From Actinomycetota bacterium (lineage in GTDB: Bacteria > Actinomycetota > Actinomycetes > Nanopelagicales > Nanopelagicaceae), in the NCBI GenBank assembly GCA_947372165.1, contig CANBSP010000004.1:62001-126000 (forward strand): a stretch of DNA of 64,000 nt, read 5' to 3'. This document shows, in pieces, positions 28,325-42,900 of this stretch. The stretch's first letter is position 1; every line of letters begins with the position of its first letter. The notes beneath the pieces are model-generated. The model ran no database searches. It was not told the DNA's origin and worked only from the letters and a program-made list of their open reading frames with translations. Made by a program: the position numbers and the translations under genes.

Positions 28325-29107
28325 GTGTTCGCGTCTGATGTAGCTGGCCCAGGGTTCGTCCCGCCAAGCACCAATGACTTTAATCTGCCTCCCGTTTTTG
28401 GCGATAGCGCTTACACAACAAAACCAATTCTGCTCGTATTACTGAGCGTCGTTCTTATCTCAATCTTCTTTATTGCCGCTGCGCGTAAAGCAGCAATCGT
28501 TCCAGGCAAGCTGCAATTTGTGGGCGAATCAATCTACGCATTTGTGCGTAAAGATTTGGCTGAAGAGATTATCGGACATGGCTTCCTTCAATTTGTGCCA
28601 TTCCTCTTCACGCTCTTCACCTTTGTTCTTGTAAACAACATCTTTGGAATCATTCCATTCTTGCAATTCCCAGCGATGTCACACGTTGCATTCCCTTATG
28701 TGCTCGCCGGTTTCTCATACTTCATCTTCCATGCAATTGGAATTAAGAAGCAGGGTCTTGGGAAATATCTCAAGGGCATCGCCTTCCTGCCAGGTGTTCC
28801 AAAGTTTGCATACATCTTGCTTACTCCAATTGAGATCGCGACCTATTTCTTAATTCGCCCAGTCACACTCTCACTTCGTCTCTTTGCAAATATGTTCGCC
28901 GGTCACTTGCTCTTGCTCGTCTTTATTGGCGGCGGCGACTACATGCTCCATGACAGCCACCTCTTCATGAAGATCCTCTCGCCCTTCTCCTTTGGTTTCG
29001 GTATCGCGATGACCTTCTTCGAATTTATGGTGCAGTGCCTCCAGGCCTACATCATCACCCTCCTCTCTGCCCTCTTCATTGCAGGCGCATTGGTGGATGA
29101 GCACTAA
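28325..29107 (+). CDS. atpB: ATP synthase F0 subunit a
   Basis: 260 residues, GTG start with AAGGGAGAG 6-13 bases upstream. Proton half-channel subunit. Seen: essential Arg in LSLRLFANMFAGHLLL (about residues 188-203), the helix FEFMVQCLQAYIITLLSALF (about 235-254), and about five to six membrane helices. Starts the eight-gene operon atpBEFHAGDC. Confidence 0.96.
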   Translation: MFASDVAGPGFVPPSTNDFNLPPVFGDSAYTTKPILLVLLSVVLISIFFIAAARKAAIVPGKLQFVGESIYAFVRKDLAEEIIGHGFLQFVPFLFTLFTFVLVNNIFGIIPFLQFPAMSHVAFPYVLAGFSYFIFHAIGIKKQGLGKYLKGIAFLPGVPKFAYILLTPIEIATYFLIRPVTLSLRLFANMFAGHLLLLVFIGGGDYMLHDSHLFMKILSPFSFGFGIAMTFFEFMVQCLQAYIITLLSALFIAGALVDEH

Positions 29108-29170
29108 GTAAATTTCCCTACCCCTTATAAGCAACTGCTTATAAGTAAAAACGAACGAAAGGCAACAAAG

Positions 29171-29374
29171 ATGAAAGGCACACTCAACCTGGTCGGTTAT
29201 GGCCTATCTGCAATCGGACCCGCAATCGCAACTGGCTTAATCTTCGCCGCTTATATCAACGGTGTTGCACGTCAGCCTGAGGCACGTTCGGTCTTGCAGC
29301 CAATCGCATTCCTCGGCTTCGCTCTTGCTGAAGCTTTGGCGCTATTCGGCCTCGTCCTCGCATTCGTCCTCTAA
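29171..29374 (+). CDS. atpE: ATP synthase F0 subunit c
   Basis: 67 residues, two transmembrane helices. Seen: [28 protein letters not shown] (helix 1 and polar loop with RQPE) and the ion-binding Glu in [14 protein letters not shown] (about residue 54). The sequence lacks the Gln and the Ser/Thr after Glu that form a sodium site, so a proton-driven ring is inferred. It is short for an actinobacterial c subunit (often near 75-80) but complete. RBS: CGAAAGGCAAC before ATG. Confidence 0.95.
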   Translation: MKGTLNLVGYGLSAIGPAIATGLIFAAYINGVARQPEARSVLQPIAFLGFALAEALALFGLVLAFVL

Positions 29375-29401
29375 TACACACTCATAAGCACTTCTAGATA
29401 G

Positions 29402-29937
<536 letters not shown>

Positions 29938-29938
<1 letters not shown>

Positions 29939-30765
29939 TGATCGTTCTCGGTGGTAGCTCTCGCCAAGCACTTTTGGCGCTACGTGGTGCACTCGATGAG
30001 CAGCTCAAGGGCTCCTCATCCTCAGAGTGCACTGCGCTATCAGCCGACCTCTTTAAGGCGCTCGGCGCAGTTGGATCATCTGTGGGATTGCGTCGTGCAC
30101 TCACTGATCCGGCTCGCGATCACGCATCAAAGAGCGCGCTCATCACTGATCTCTTCGGATCACAGATCGGCGCAAAGGCAGTATCACTTCTCGTGACTGC
30201 CGCTTCATACCGTTGGTCATCCTCATCTGAGATTGCTGATGCAATCGAACAGATTGCCGTAGAAGCCGAGGCGACTGCTGCAAATGGTGAGGGTTCACTT
30301 GACCGCGTCGAAGAAGAACTCTTCCTCTTCTCACGGCTCATCGTCACAAGCAATGATCTTCGCTTGGCGCTCAATGATCGTGCAGATTCCACCGATCGCA
30401 AGGTCGCACTCATCGACTCAATCTTTGCCACAAAGGCAGCTCCATCGACCGTTCGCTTACTTGAAGCGCTCGTTGGCGGCACCCGTGGCCGGAGCATCGA
30501 AGCCGCACTCGCAGCTTTCGCTCATGCAGTTTCAGCTCGCCGCAACCGCCTCGTCGCGATCGTGCGCAGCGTTCTAGCTCTTACCCCAACCCAGTCCGAG
30601 AAGCTTGCAGCTTCTTTGACGAAGCAAGTGGGACAACCCGTTCACATCAATACTGAGATCGATCCATCAGTTCTTGGCGGAATCGAAGTTCGCTTCGCCG
30701 ACGAGATCATCGATGGCACGATGAGCAACCGTTTGGCAGAAGCGAGCAGAGCGCTCGCAGTTTAA
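29938..30765 (+). CDS. atpH: ATP synthase F1 subunit delta (long actinobacterial form)
   Basis: 275 residues, about 100 longer than the E. coli subunit, as usual in actinobacteria where an N-terminal helical region is added. Seen: C-terminal OSCP/delta signature with TPTQSEKLAASLTKQVGQPVHI and EIDPSVLGGIEVRFADEIIDG (about residues 216-262). It joins the peripheral stalk to the top of F1. Overlaps atpF by 1 bp. A 64-bp gap with a CGAT/ATCG-like repeat precedes atpA. Confidence 0.93.
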
Positions 30766-30829
30766 AAATAGATTTCGATACTCGACCAAGAAGAGTATCG
30801 ACTAGCTAGAGAGACAGAGGGAATACATC

Positions 30830-32386
30830 ATGGCGGAGCTAACAATTCGTCCCGAAGAGATTCGCGACGCACTTGCAAAGCACGTTGCTTCTTATAACCC
30901 AGGAGCTGCTGCACGAGATGAGATCGGCACAGTAACCGAGGCAGGCGACGGTATCGCTCGTGTTGAAGGCCTACCTTCAACGATGACCAATGAACTTTTG
31001 AAGTTTGAGAACGGAACGTTGGGTCTGGCACTCAACCTCGACGTTCGTGAGATCGGTGTCGTTATCTTGGGCGAATTCACCGGTATCGAAGAAGGAACAA
31101 CTGTCCGCCGCACTGGAGAAATTCTCTCTGTTCCAGTTGGCGATGCATTCTTGGGTCGCGTCGTTGACGCACTTGGTCGACCAATCGATGGCAAGGGTGA
31201 GATCAAAGCTGAGACCACTCGCGCACTTGAAGTACAGGCGCCATCAGTAGTTCAGCGCCAACCTGTAAAAGAGCCAATGCAGACTGGTATCAAGGCGATC
31301 GATGCGATGACCGCTATCGGCCGCGGCCAGCGTCAGCTCATCATCGGTGACCGTCAGACCGGTAAGACTGCGATTGCGATCGATACCATCATCAACCAGC
31401 GCGATAACTGGAAGAGTGGCGATCCGAAGAAGCAGGTTAAGTGCATCTACGTAGCTATTGGTCAGAAGGGTTCAACGATTGCATCTGTTAAGGGCGCACT
31501 CGAAGCAGCTGGCGCAATGGAGTACACAACAATCGTTGCAGCACCTGCATCTGATCCAGCAGGCTTCAAGTACCTCGCTCCATACACTGGCTCCTCAATC
31601 GGCCAGCACTGGATGTACAACGGCCAACACGTTTTGATTATCTTTGATGATCTCTCAAAGCAGGCTGAGGCATATCGCTCAGTCTCCTTGCTCCTTCGTC
31701 GTCCACCAGGTCGCGAGGCTTACCCAGGCGATGTCTTCTACTTGCACTCACGTCTGCTCGAGCGTTGCGCAAAGCTTTCAGATGAGCTCGGTGGCGGTTC
31801 AATGACTGGCTTGCCAATCATTGAGACCAAGGGAAATGACGTCTCTGCATTTATTCCAACAAACGTTATCTCGATTACTGACGGCCAGTGCTTCCTTGAG
31901 ACTGACTTGTTCAACGCTGGCGTTCGTCCAGCGATCAACGTAGGTATCTCGGTATCTCGCGTTGGTGGTTCTGCTCAGACAAAGGCGATCAAGAAGATTG
32001 CTGGACGTCTCCGTCTTGATCTTGCTCAGTACCGTGAACTCGAAGCCTTCGCAGCATTCGGTTCTGACCTGGATGCAGCTTCAAAGGCACAACTCGAGCG
32101 CGGAGCTCGCATGGTCGAACTCTTGAAGCAGGGTCAATACTCACCTTATTCAGTCGAGCGTCAAGCAGCATCAATCTGGGCCGGAACAACAGGCAAGATG
32201 GATTCAATTCCAGTTGCTGATATCCGTCGCTTTGAATCAGAGTTCCTTGATTTCATCGCACGTGAGCGCGCTTCGATCTTTGAAGTGATCTCATCGACTC
32301 GCGAACTCTCCGATGACACTGTTTCAGCTCTTGAAGAAGCGATCACAACCTTCAAGACTCAATTCCAGTCCTCAGAGGTGAAGTAG
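30830..32386 (+). CDS. atpA: ATP synthase F1 subunit alpha
   Basis: 518 residues. Non-catalytic nucleotide-binding subunit. Seen: P-loop [15 protein letters not shown] (about residues 170-184), [30 protein letters not shown], whose centre (about 273-300) is the family signature, and the arginine-finger region [17 protein letters not shown] (about 370-386). Intact. GAGGGAATACATC precedes ATG. Confidence 0.98.
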   Translation: MAELTIRPEEIRDALAKHVASYNPGAAARDEIGTVTEAGDGIARVEGLPSTMTNELLKFENGTLGLALNLDVREIGVVILGEFTGIEEGTTVRRTGEILSVPVGDAFLGRVVDALGRPIDGKGEIKAETTRALEVQAPSVVQRQPVKEPMQTGIKAIDAMTAIGRGQRQLIIGDRQTGKTAIAIDTIINQRDNWKSGDPKKQVKCIYVAIGQKGSTIASVKGALEAAGAMEYTTIVAAPASDPAGFKYLAPYTGSSIGQHWMYNGQHVLIIFDDLSKQAEAYRSVSLLLRRPPGREAYPGDVFYLHSRLLERCAKLSDELGGGSMTGLPIIETKGNDVSAFIPTNVISITDGQCFLETDLFNAGVRPAINVGISVSRVGGSAQTKAIKKIAGRLRLDLAQYRELEAFAAFGSDLDAASKAQLERGARMVELLKQGQYSPYSVERQAASIWAGTTGKMDSIPVADIRRFESEFLDFIARERASIFEVISSTRELSDDTVSALEEAITTFKTQFQSSEVK

Positions 32387-32392
32387 TAACTC

Positions 32393-34719
<2,327 letters not shown>

Positions 34720-34722
34720 CTC

Positions 34723-34980
34723 GTGGCCTCTGCCAATCTAACCGTTGAAGTTGTTTCGCCCGAAAAGCGCGTCTGGTCGGGCGAGGCAACAATGGTTTCA
34801 GCACGCACCCTCGAAGGTGACATTGGAATCTTGCCGGACCATGCCCCACTACTTGGCGTCTTGGTCGATGGTACAGTCTCAATCAAGGCAAGTGATGGCT
34901 CGACTCATGATTTCCAGATGAGTGGCGGCTTTATCTCAGTATCAAAAAATCGCGTATCAGTATTAGGGGAGAGCGCTTAA
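34723..34980 (+). CDS. atpC: ATP synthase F1 subunit epsilon
   Basis: 85 residues, GTG start three bases after atpD. Only the beta-sandwich domain is present (LTVEVVSPEKRVWSGEATMV, GDIGILPDHAPLLGVL, FQMSGGFISVSKNRVSVLGE). The C-terminal helical hairpin that gives inhibition in E. coli is absent, as in several short actinobacterial forms. Last gene of the operon and convergent with the histidine kinase gene, with a small GAGGT-TCT-ACCTC hairpin (34994-35006) at the junction. Confidence 0.93.
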   Translation: MASANLTVEVVSPEKRVWSGEATMVSARTLEGDIGILPDHAPLLGVLVDGTVSIKASDGSTHDFQMSGGFISVSKNRVSVLGESA

Positions 34981-34999
34981 CTTAAGCTCTTACGAGGTT

Positions 35000-36100
35000 C
35001 TACCTCTTCGCTGGGATCCTCACGCGCAAGGTATAGCCTCTATCTACTTCGCTCTCAATCTCTTTCACGCCATCTAGGATCGAACACCAAGCATCGATGA
35101 TGACAGAACCCGCGCCAGGCTTTGGATTGTATGCGCCTGGTCCATTATCGGAAATCTCCAGAAGATATGTATCAGAGTCTGACTTCTGAATCCTTATCAT
35201 CACTTTTGAGGCAGGCCCGTGGGTAATGGCATTGATGATGCCTTGTTCGATGATGCGATAGATACCAAGGGTGAGTTCTTCACCGCACTCATTCACATCG
35301 ACATCAATGAGGATCTGATATTCGACGCCTGATTGATATTGCTCGCAGAGTGTTTCGATTGCCCCTTTCAGTCCTTCTGCCTCTAGGTTTGGCGTGAGGA
35401 TCTGTGAGACCAGTTTGAGATCGATAGCGCGAATCTTCTCCAACCGTGAGATGGCCGGATGCAGTGATTCTTGAACCTCTGCGCCATGGAGAGCGCCGAC
35501 CTTTTGAAGCTTAACATTTACTAATGTGATCTCGGCTTGCACTCGATCATGAATATAGCGAGCAGCTTGATCTCGAATCTCCTCATCAGATTCAACTAAG
35601 GTGCGATATTTACCCTCAAGAGACTCATTTAAATCGTTGACGGTCTTTAACCGTGCCTTAAGTGATCGTAAATTTCGATGAGTAAGAGCAACAAACAACA
35701 CAGTAAACAAGAGTCGAGTGGCAAAGAGAGCGGGGGTATCGTTGGGGCCCCATGCGCGAATCAGAGGTTCTGGCTTATGCGCATTGGAAATGGCGATCGC
35801 CAATGAAACCCCTAACATTCCAATCACAAGCTCGATGAGGTATCTGGCCAAGGAGACTGCCCTACCCCTCCGAGTTAAATGGAGGATGCGAAAGATTGCT
35901 GTTACGAATATCGCCAATAGTAGATTTTCACTCAGGGAGATGAGAATAAAGTGCGTCCGTACCAATCCCGCCGTCATTGAGTAAGAGATAACTCTGCTTT
36001 GAGCGCTATAGAGCGCGATTACCGCAGCAAAAATGAAGGAATAGTTGTAGTCGTAGGGACCTAGCCACTCTTTGAAGCGCTGCCAGCGAGAGGAGGTCAT
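35000..36100 (-). CDS. Membrane sensor histidine kinase (NarL-partner type)
   Basis: 366 residues. Seen: an N-terminal half with about five hydrophobic segments (residues 15-150) and no recognised sensor domain, a linker coiled coil, a dimerisation/phospho-acceptor motif QAARYIHDRVQAEITLV (His at about 185), and an ATPase domain with EQGIINAITHG (N-box) and LEISDNGPGAY (G1). The later GAGSVIIDAWCSILDG lacks a normal GLGL motif. This is the HisKA_3/HATPase type that pairs with LuxR-type regulators. It overlaps the regulator gene by one base. Confidence 0.85.
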   Translation of the reverse strand: MTSSRWQRFKEWLGPYDYNYSFIFAAVIALYSAQSRVISYSMTAGLVRTHFILISLSENLLLAIFVTAIFRILHLTRRGRAVSLARYLIELVIGMLGVSLAIAISNAHKPEPLIRAWGPNDTPALFATRLLFTVLFVALTHRNLRSLKARLKTVNDLNESLEGKYRTLVESDEEIRDQAARYIHDRVQAEITLVNVKLQKVGALHGAEVQESLHPAISRLEKIRAIDLKLVSQILTPNLEAEGLKGAIETLCEQYQSGVEYQILIDVDVNECGEELTLGIYRIIEQGIINAITHGPASKVMIRIQKSDSDTYLLEISDNGPGAYNPKPGAGSVIIDAWCSILDGVKEIESEVDRGYTLRVRIPAKR

Positions 36101-36762
36101 TAACTCTTCACAATCTCCAGATACTTTAAGATCGCCTGAGTCTTGAGATCATCTCCGCCTTGGGCATTAGGGAGCAAGACTGAGTAGGCACGAGATAATT
36201 CTTTGCGAACATAGGCATAACTAATATCGAGCTTCTCAGCGATCTCTTGAATGGTGATTCCCTGGGCGGCTAAAGCAATGATCGAACGCTGACGTGGCGT
36301 GAGGGCAAAGTAGAGGTTGGTCTCGCCTTCTTGTGTAGTGCTTGTTTGGGAGATGAACTCCTCCCAATTCCCTTTTCCATTCGCCGTGGCTTTGATGATC
36401 TGCACATAATCTGCGCTACCCATCTCACCACTTTTTTCAAAGAATGACCATCCAGAACGCATCGCTGGAGGAACTCGGTTCACCATCTTGCGCACGTTGA
36501 ACTGCGAGTAGACGACGATTCCGATGTATTCGTTAATAGATCGAAGCGCGATGCCAAGTTCGATGCCATTGAGCCCATCGCTATCAAGACCAAAATCGAT
36601 AAGAGCAACATCCGCCTTGCGAACCAGCGCCCGGTCGAGCGCCTCGTCGGCATTGGAGAAGGTGCCGATCACTTCGAGTTCGGATCTAGCGGAGAGTGAT
36701 TCCCCCAAGAATTGACGCAACGCTGGATCATTTTCGATATAGATGACTCGAGTTGATCGCAT
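36100..36762 (-). CDS. LuxR/NarL-family response regulator
   Basis: 220 residues from ATG 36762 (MRSTRVIYIENDP), preferred because GAGAGAG lies just upstream. ATG 36777 adds five residues. Seen: receiver with acidic END, phospho-Asp in VALIDFGLDSDGLNGIEL (about residue 53), Lys in SGWSFFEKSGE, and a C-terminal HTH TPRQRSIIALAAQGITIQEIAEKLDISYAYVRKELSRAY, whose core (about 158-190) is the LuxR type. First gene of the reverse operon, divergent from the giant surface-protein gene with 151 bp between them. Control of that gene is an inference from position. Confidence 0.87.
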   Translation of the reverse strand: MRSTRVIYIENDPALRQFLGESLSARSELEVIGTFSNADEALDRALVRKADVALIDFGLDSDGLNGIELGIALRSINEYIGIVVYSQFNVRKMVNRVPPAMRSGWSFFEKSGEMGSADYVQIIKATANGKGNWEEFISQTSTTQEGETNLYFALTPRQRSIIALAAQGITIQEIAEKLDISYAYVRKELSRAYSVLLPNAQGGDDLKTQAILKYLEIVKS

Positions 36763-36880
36763 ATCTAACTCTCTCATGAGGGGAAGGATAGTCGGGGGAG
36801 ATGTGTCACAGTTGTTACATTATTTTTTGAGAGGCTAGCCCACTTTATTCACATAAACCTTCTGGTTGTGACCATATTCG

Positions 36881-36886
36881 AGGAGG
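36881..36886 (+). promoter_or_regulatory. Perfect AGGAGG with no start codon at normal distance
   Basis: The strongest Shine-Dalgarno sequence of the region lies 27 bases before ATG 36914 and 21 before TTG 36908 of the giant gene. At 5-10 bases downstream there is only CTG (36892), in another frame. That frame can be read from GTG 36868 for 69 codons across the start of the giant gene. Either the mRNA folds to bring the site near the start, or the site belongs to a leader peptide, or it is chance. Confidence 0.35.
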
Positions 36887-36913
36887 TAACTCTGGCAAAA
36901 ATATTCTTTGCGC

Positions 36914-39900
36914 ATGAGCCAACTCTCCCTTGTATCTGGTCGCACGATCTCGAAGATCTCCAAGATTCTCGTTCTCTCACTTTTGGCATCCTTGCTCACG
37001 GTCGCATTTGGTGCGATACAAGTTGCTGCTCCATTGCCGGCCCAGGCGGCCGTCACAAATGGAAGTATCGCCTTTGACGGCTCTACTGTTGTAAGTTATT
37101 CAGCTTCACCAATTGGAACAAACGGCACATCCAATGCAACCATCGAATTCTGGATCAAACCTCAAGCAAGTCAAGGCACAGGTTGTTGCAATCGAATTCT
37201 TTCACAGACATTTGGATTTGGAGATGCATCCAACCCGATCATTCTTCGCTACGGCGGTGGAGGATACTTCTTCCTAACTGTTGCTAATAAGTCCGTCACG
37301 ACCTATACCGTCCCTACTCCTGGTGCCTGGAGCCACATAGCTATCGTAGATAAATTGGGAACTTGGCAACTCTTCATCAATGGCGTTTCTATCGAGACAA
37401 TTGCGGCTGCCACGATTGGCACCTCTACCAATCTCTCAAATAGTAATTTCACTCTCGGCGGAGATGTTAGCGGAGAGAAATTTAACGGTTCGATAAGCAA
37501 CTTCCGATATGTGAATGGTTCAGCTCTCTACTGGACGAACAATTTCACACCTCCAACTGCGCCTCTCACAGCCATTTCCGGGACACAGCTCCTTCTCAAT
37601 ACAAACTATGATGGAACGCAAGCAACTGCGCTGGCTGATAGCTCTGGAAATAACGCAACTCCAACAATGAGCGGTGGAACAGGTATTACTGCTTCAAACA
37701 GCTGGCCCACTACGCCTCAGAACATTTCATTTAGTCAGACCGCATACAGTCTTGCTTATGGCAGCACTCAGCAATTAACTCTCAATGGGGTCTTAAGTAC
37801 TGGCGCAAAGAGTTATAGCGCAGGCTCATCCACTGCTTGTACCGTCAGCGCAACTGGATTAGTCACGGTCACTTCTGGGTCTGGAACATGTTCAATCTCA
37901 GGCAGCGTTGCAGCAGACTCCACCTATTCTTTGGCAACGACAGGGACTCCGGTCACGGTGACTGTTTCGCCAGCAGCTCAAGCGACACTTACCGCGTCAG
38001 CGTCAATCACAAGCAGTTCGTGGAGCGGATCCGCCTACACCGCCGTACCGAGTTTCAGTACTTCTGGGGGATCGGGCACTGGTGCGGTCACCTATACGGT
38101 TGCCTCTGGTACTGCTACGGGCTGCTCATTGAACAGTAACGCTGCAAATGCGACTCTTACCGCCTCTTCACCAGGTACATGTACTGTCACCGCCACAAAA
38201 GCAGCGACAACTCTCTATACCTCAACGACCGCCACGCTGACCTTCACCTTCTCCAAATCAGCCAGCACAATAGGCCTCACTCTCGCTCAATCGAGCATTG
38301 CATATGGAACTCAAAATACGTTGACCGCCACCGTCTACGCCTCGTCAGCTACCGGATCTGTCTCTTTTCAGAGTAATGGCATCCCAATCTCGGCCTGTTC
38401 TAGCGTCGCCATTTCTTCTGGTCAGGCACTGTGTTCGACATGGGTCCCGAATGCTGGGACATATTCCTATTTAACCGCTGTCTACTCGGGAGATTCGAAT
38501 AACGTAACTTCAACCTCTTCATCCACTTCGCTCACGGTTTCAAAAGCGACCCTAACGGTCGCGCCAGATGCAAAGTCAGTCTCATTCGGTTCTGCTGCCC
38601 CGGCCTATACCTTTACCTATCAAGGATTCGTGAATGGTGAAAGCGCAGGTTCGACCTCGTTTACCACAGGGTTGACCCCGCCAACCTGCACAAGTAGCAA
38701 CCCTGTCTATTCGACGACGACTTCTGTCTCAATCTCTCCCACCATTTCTTGCTCTGGTGGTACGTCAACAAACTACTCCTTTATTACAACAGCTACATCG
38801 GCGCTCACAGTCACTCAAGCAGCCTCCACAGTCTCCCTGACCCCAAGCACTAATAGCCCTGTTTACGGTTCAAGCTTCACACTCACCGCCACATCTTCGA
38901 CTCCTGCAAATGTTGTCTTCAATGCAGGTGGTTCACCAATTTCTGGGTGTGCCTCTGTCGCAACGACTACCGTTTCGCCATACACCGCGACCTGTACCTG
39001 GGTGATGACATCTTTGGCGACTACGCAATACACAGCAGTTTCGACGCCAACAAATACCAACTTTGCTTCTCAGGCTTCAAATACTATTGGCATTACTGCT
39101 GGAAAAGCAGCGATCACAATCACCCCGACATCGAATCAAAGCAAGACCTACGGGACTGCTGATCCAGCACTTACATACGCGATTACCTCGGGCGCCCTCA
39201 TCGGTGCTGACACTCTCTCAGGATCACTCACGTATACGAGTGCAGGCCTTAATACCGCTGTTGGAAGTTATGCGATTCTGATAGGCACTTTGGCAAATTC
39301 AAATTACACAATCACACTTGCTTCGGTGAATTTCACAATCACCGGCGCATCTCAGGGTGCAATCTCATTGTCCACTACTTCTGCGACGTGGTCAGCGACC
39401 CAGAAGACTATAGCTCTCAGTGGTACTGGCGGATCAGGTACTGGTGCATATACATATGCATTAGATGCGCCTAACTCAGCCGCTGGATGTTCGGTCGCAA
39501 GCTCGACACTGACGTACACGACAGCCGGTACTTGTAGCGTTTCAGTCACACGTGCGGCGAGTGGCAACTACGCAGCAGTCACTTCACCAGTCTCCGTTGC
39601 GATCTCGAAGGCCTCTCAGACGATTACATTCACTCAGATCGCATCCCAAGTCTTCTCCGTCTCAACTTTAACGGCCAGTGCGACCGCGAGTTCATCTCTC
39701 ACACCAGTCGCCTTTACTTCGACTACGACATCTGTTTGTACAGTCTCTGGCTCGACGATCACAATGGTCTCTGCAGGCACATGTACTTTGAGCGCCGATC
39801 AAAGTGGAAATACAAATTACCTGGCAGCGACTACGGCTTCAATGAGCTTTACAATCACCGCAGGAAGCCAGGGTGGATTTACCCTTTCGCAGCAGGCATC

Positions 39901-42900
39901 TAGCGCCAATAGTTTGAGCGCGACCCCGAATCTCTCTACTTCGGGGGGATCAGGAACTGGCGCAGTCACGTATTCAACGAGCAACGGAACAGCGACTGGC
40001 TGTCAGTTGTCATCGACCACCTCAGCATCTGCGACGCTGAGCGCATCTACTCCAGGTACCTGTCTCATCACAGCGACTAAGGCGGCCGATAGTGCCTATA
40101 GCTCCGCTACCTCAACCGCGCTTACTTTCACCTTCAACGGCAATCCAGCGAACGCTCCTATCAACCTCAGCGCAACACCATCCAGTGGATCTGCGGCTCT
40201 TACGTGGACGCATGTAGATACAACGGGCGCATCAGCCATCTCAACATTTAGCGTCCAGTATGCAGCTAATGCTGGCGCTTGGCAGACCTTTACCCATACC
40301 GCTTCGACGCTTGATTCAATTACGGTAACAGGTCTGACCAATGGCACAACCTATTCATTCCGTGTTGCAGCAGTTACAAATGCCGGGGCTGGCACATACT
40401 CTTCAACAGTGACAGCAAAGCCCCTTGGCTTAGCTTTCACACCAGTATTTGGAACCCCCACTTCGACAGCAGATGGCTTCACAGTAAATATCACGAACTG
40501 GAACCCTGCCTTTGTCTGGGGTAATGCTCAGGTCACAAGCGGATCAGGAACTGTAACGGTGGGGACTGGTGCAAACTCGATCCTTCCTATGACTGTCACA
40601 GGTATGACACCAGGGTCCTTGGCAACAATCTCCATTACCGCTTCACAGACTAGTTACTCGGATGGCACCGCATACCAATCGGGTAGCGCATTGAAGGCGG
40701 CTCTCATTCCAGTAACGACGGGATTAGTGACGAGCACAAGTGGAATCACTGCGACAATCTCAAACTTCGACTCTTTATTCACGTGGAGCGCTTCCGCGAC
40801 ATCTGGCGCAGCAGCAGTCAGTGCATCTGGAGCTGTTGCCGTCACCGGTGTTAATCCGCTGACGACACTTACGCTCACAATTACCTCGACTCGGTCAGGT
40901 TATGCCAGTGGAGTTGAAACGAGAACAGCGACAACTTTGCAGCTCCTTCGTATCTTCTACGATGGAAACGGTAATACGGGCGGTTCGGCGCCAACTGATG
41001 CCACGACCTACCAATCCGGTGCAACAGGCACGGTTCTTGGAAATACTGGCTCGCTCACAAAGTCGGGTTATACCTTCATAGGTTGGACGTTAAATTCAGC
41101 GAACACTGGCCAGGTTTATTCTGCAGGAAATATCTATTCGTTGGGACTGGTTGGTATCACGCTCTACGCCAAGTGGACAGCTATTCCTTATACCGTCACC
41201 TATCAAAGTACAGATGCAACCTCTGGAGTGGCGCCACTTGATCAGAACGCCCAAGGCATTCAGAACATCTACAACATAGGCCAGAACGCGCCGATTCTTG
41301 CCAACTCATCCTTGGTTCGCACTGGTTACTCCTTTGGCGGCTGGGCAGATAACTACCCCCGTACCGGAACCATCTATCAAAGCGGTGGAATCTATCCAAT
41401 AACCACAAATAACGTAGCGCTCTATCCAATTTGGACTCCTAACACCTACACGGTCACCTATAACGTCAACAGTGCGGCCGGATCTCCAAGCAACAGTTCT
41501 GACTCTTACACAACAGCATCAACTGCGATCACATTGCCAACAGTTGGCACGATGGCAAAGACGGGTTACGCATTCACTGGGTGGGGCCGCACTGCGGTCT
41601 CAACTCCGATTACCGGGACGTTGACTGTTACTACCGACACCACGCTCTATGCCCAATGGACACTGCAAAGTTATGCCGTGACCTACCTGCCAGGCACCTT
41701 TGGCACAGGTACTGTTCCAACCCAAGCAAGCGTTGCCTATGGTTCAAGCTTCACACTTGCCTCACCAACTGGCCTCACGGGCACCGATGGCACGAACTCT
41801 TACGCATTCGTTGCATGGAGTGATGGCAGCGGCACAACATTTGCACCTGGGAAGACTCTACTTATGGGTGCTGCTCCTCTCACTTTGACTGGGTTGTGGA
41901 CGCGGATCTATAACGTCACATATTCCTTTAACGGTGGATCAGTCTCGACTCCGATCGCTGATCAACAGAAGATTAGCGGTGAAACCATCACTGTCACTTC
42001 AGAGATTCCGACTCGTACTGGTTATACCTTCACAAATTGGCTCGATCAATCATCGCTCTCAGCGGTTGCAGGGGATTCATATACTGTTTCCGATACCCAT
42101 TACTTGATCTACGCCCAATGGAGTGCGATCTCTTATTCAGTCAGGTATGACACATCAGGTGGAAGCACTGTGCCTGCTGAACCAAGCCATACGATTGGTG
42201 AAATTTTCACAACTGCAACACTTCCAACAAAGAATGGTTATGACTTTGCCGGATGGAGTGATGGAGTAACGACTTATGCAGCCGGATCGCCATACCAAGT
42301 TGGGGCAGCCAATGTCTCACTTATCGCGCTCTGGACTCCTCAGGTCTACGACGTAAGTTACGACTTCAATGGTGGATTTGGATCAGCAATATCTCCAACG
42401 CACTACACCTTTGCGACACCTGCCATCACACTGCCAACCTCTGGGCCAACCCGTCCAGATTTCACCTTTAGCGGATGGTCAACGAGCACAACCGGAGCAG
42501 GTGTTGGGGCAACCTTTACCCCAAGCTCTTCAATCACTCTCCATGCTGTTTGGGTCTCATCTGTCTACCGTCTGATCTTTGATGCAGGTAGTGGTTTCAC
42601 CGATACCTCGACCGCAAAGGTGACGATCGGCCAATCGCTGACGCTTCCAACAGGCACTCGGACAAATTACAACTTGGCGGGATGGTCAACCCAGCAAAGT
42701 GGTGGGACGCTCGTTTCCGGCACGTACACACCGACTGCAGATGCCACGATGTATGCGCAGTGGACTCTGAAGGTCTATGTAGTGACATTCAATGGCAATG
42801 GCGGAACCGCATCAACAGGAAGCGCCTCGATGACTGCGGGCACAACATCACCTGTCACTCTGACGACGGCGGCCAGGTCAAATTACGTCTTCAATGGTTG

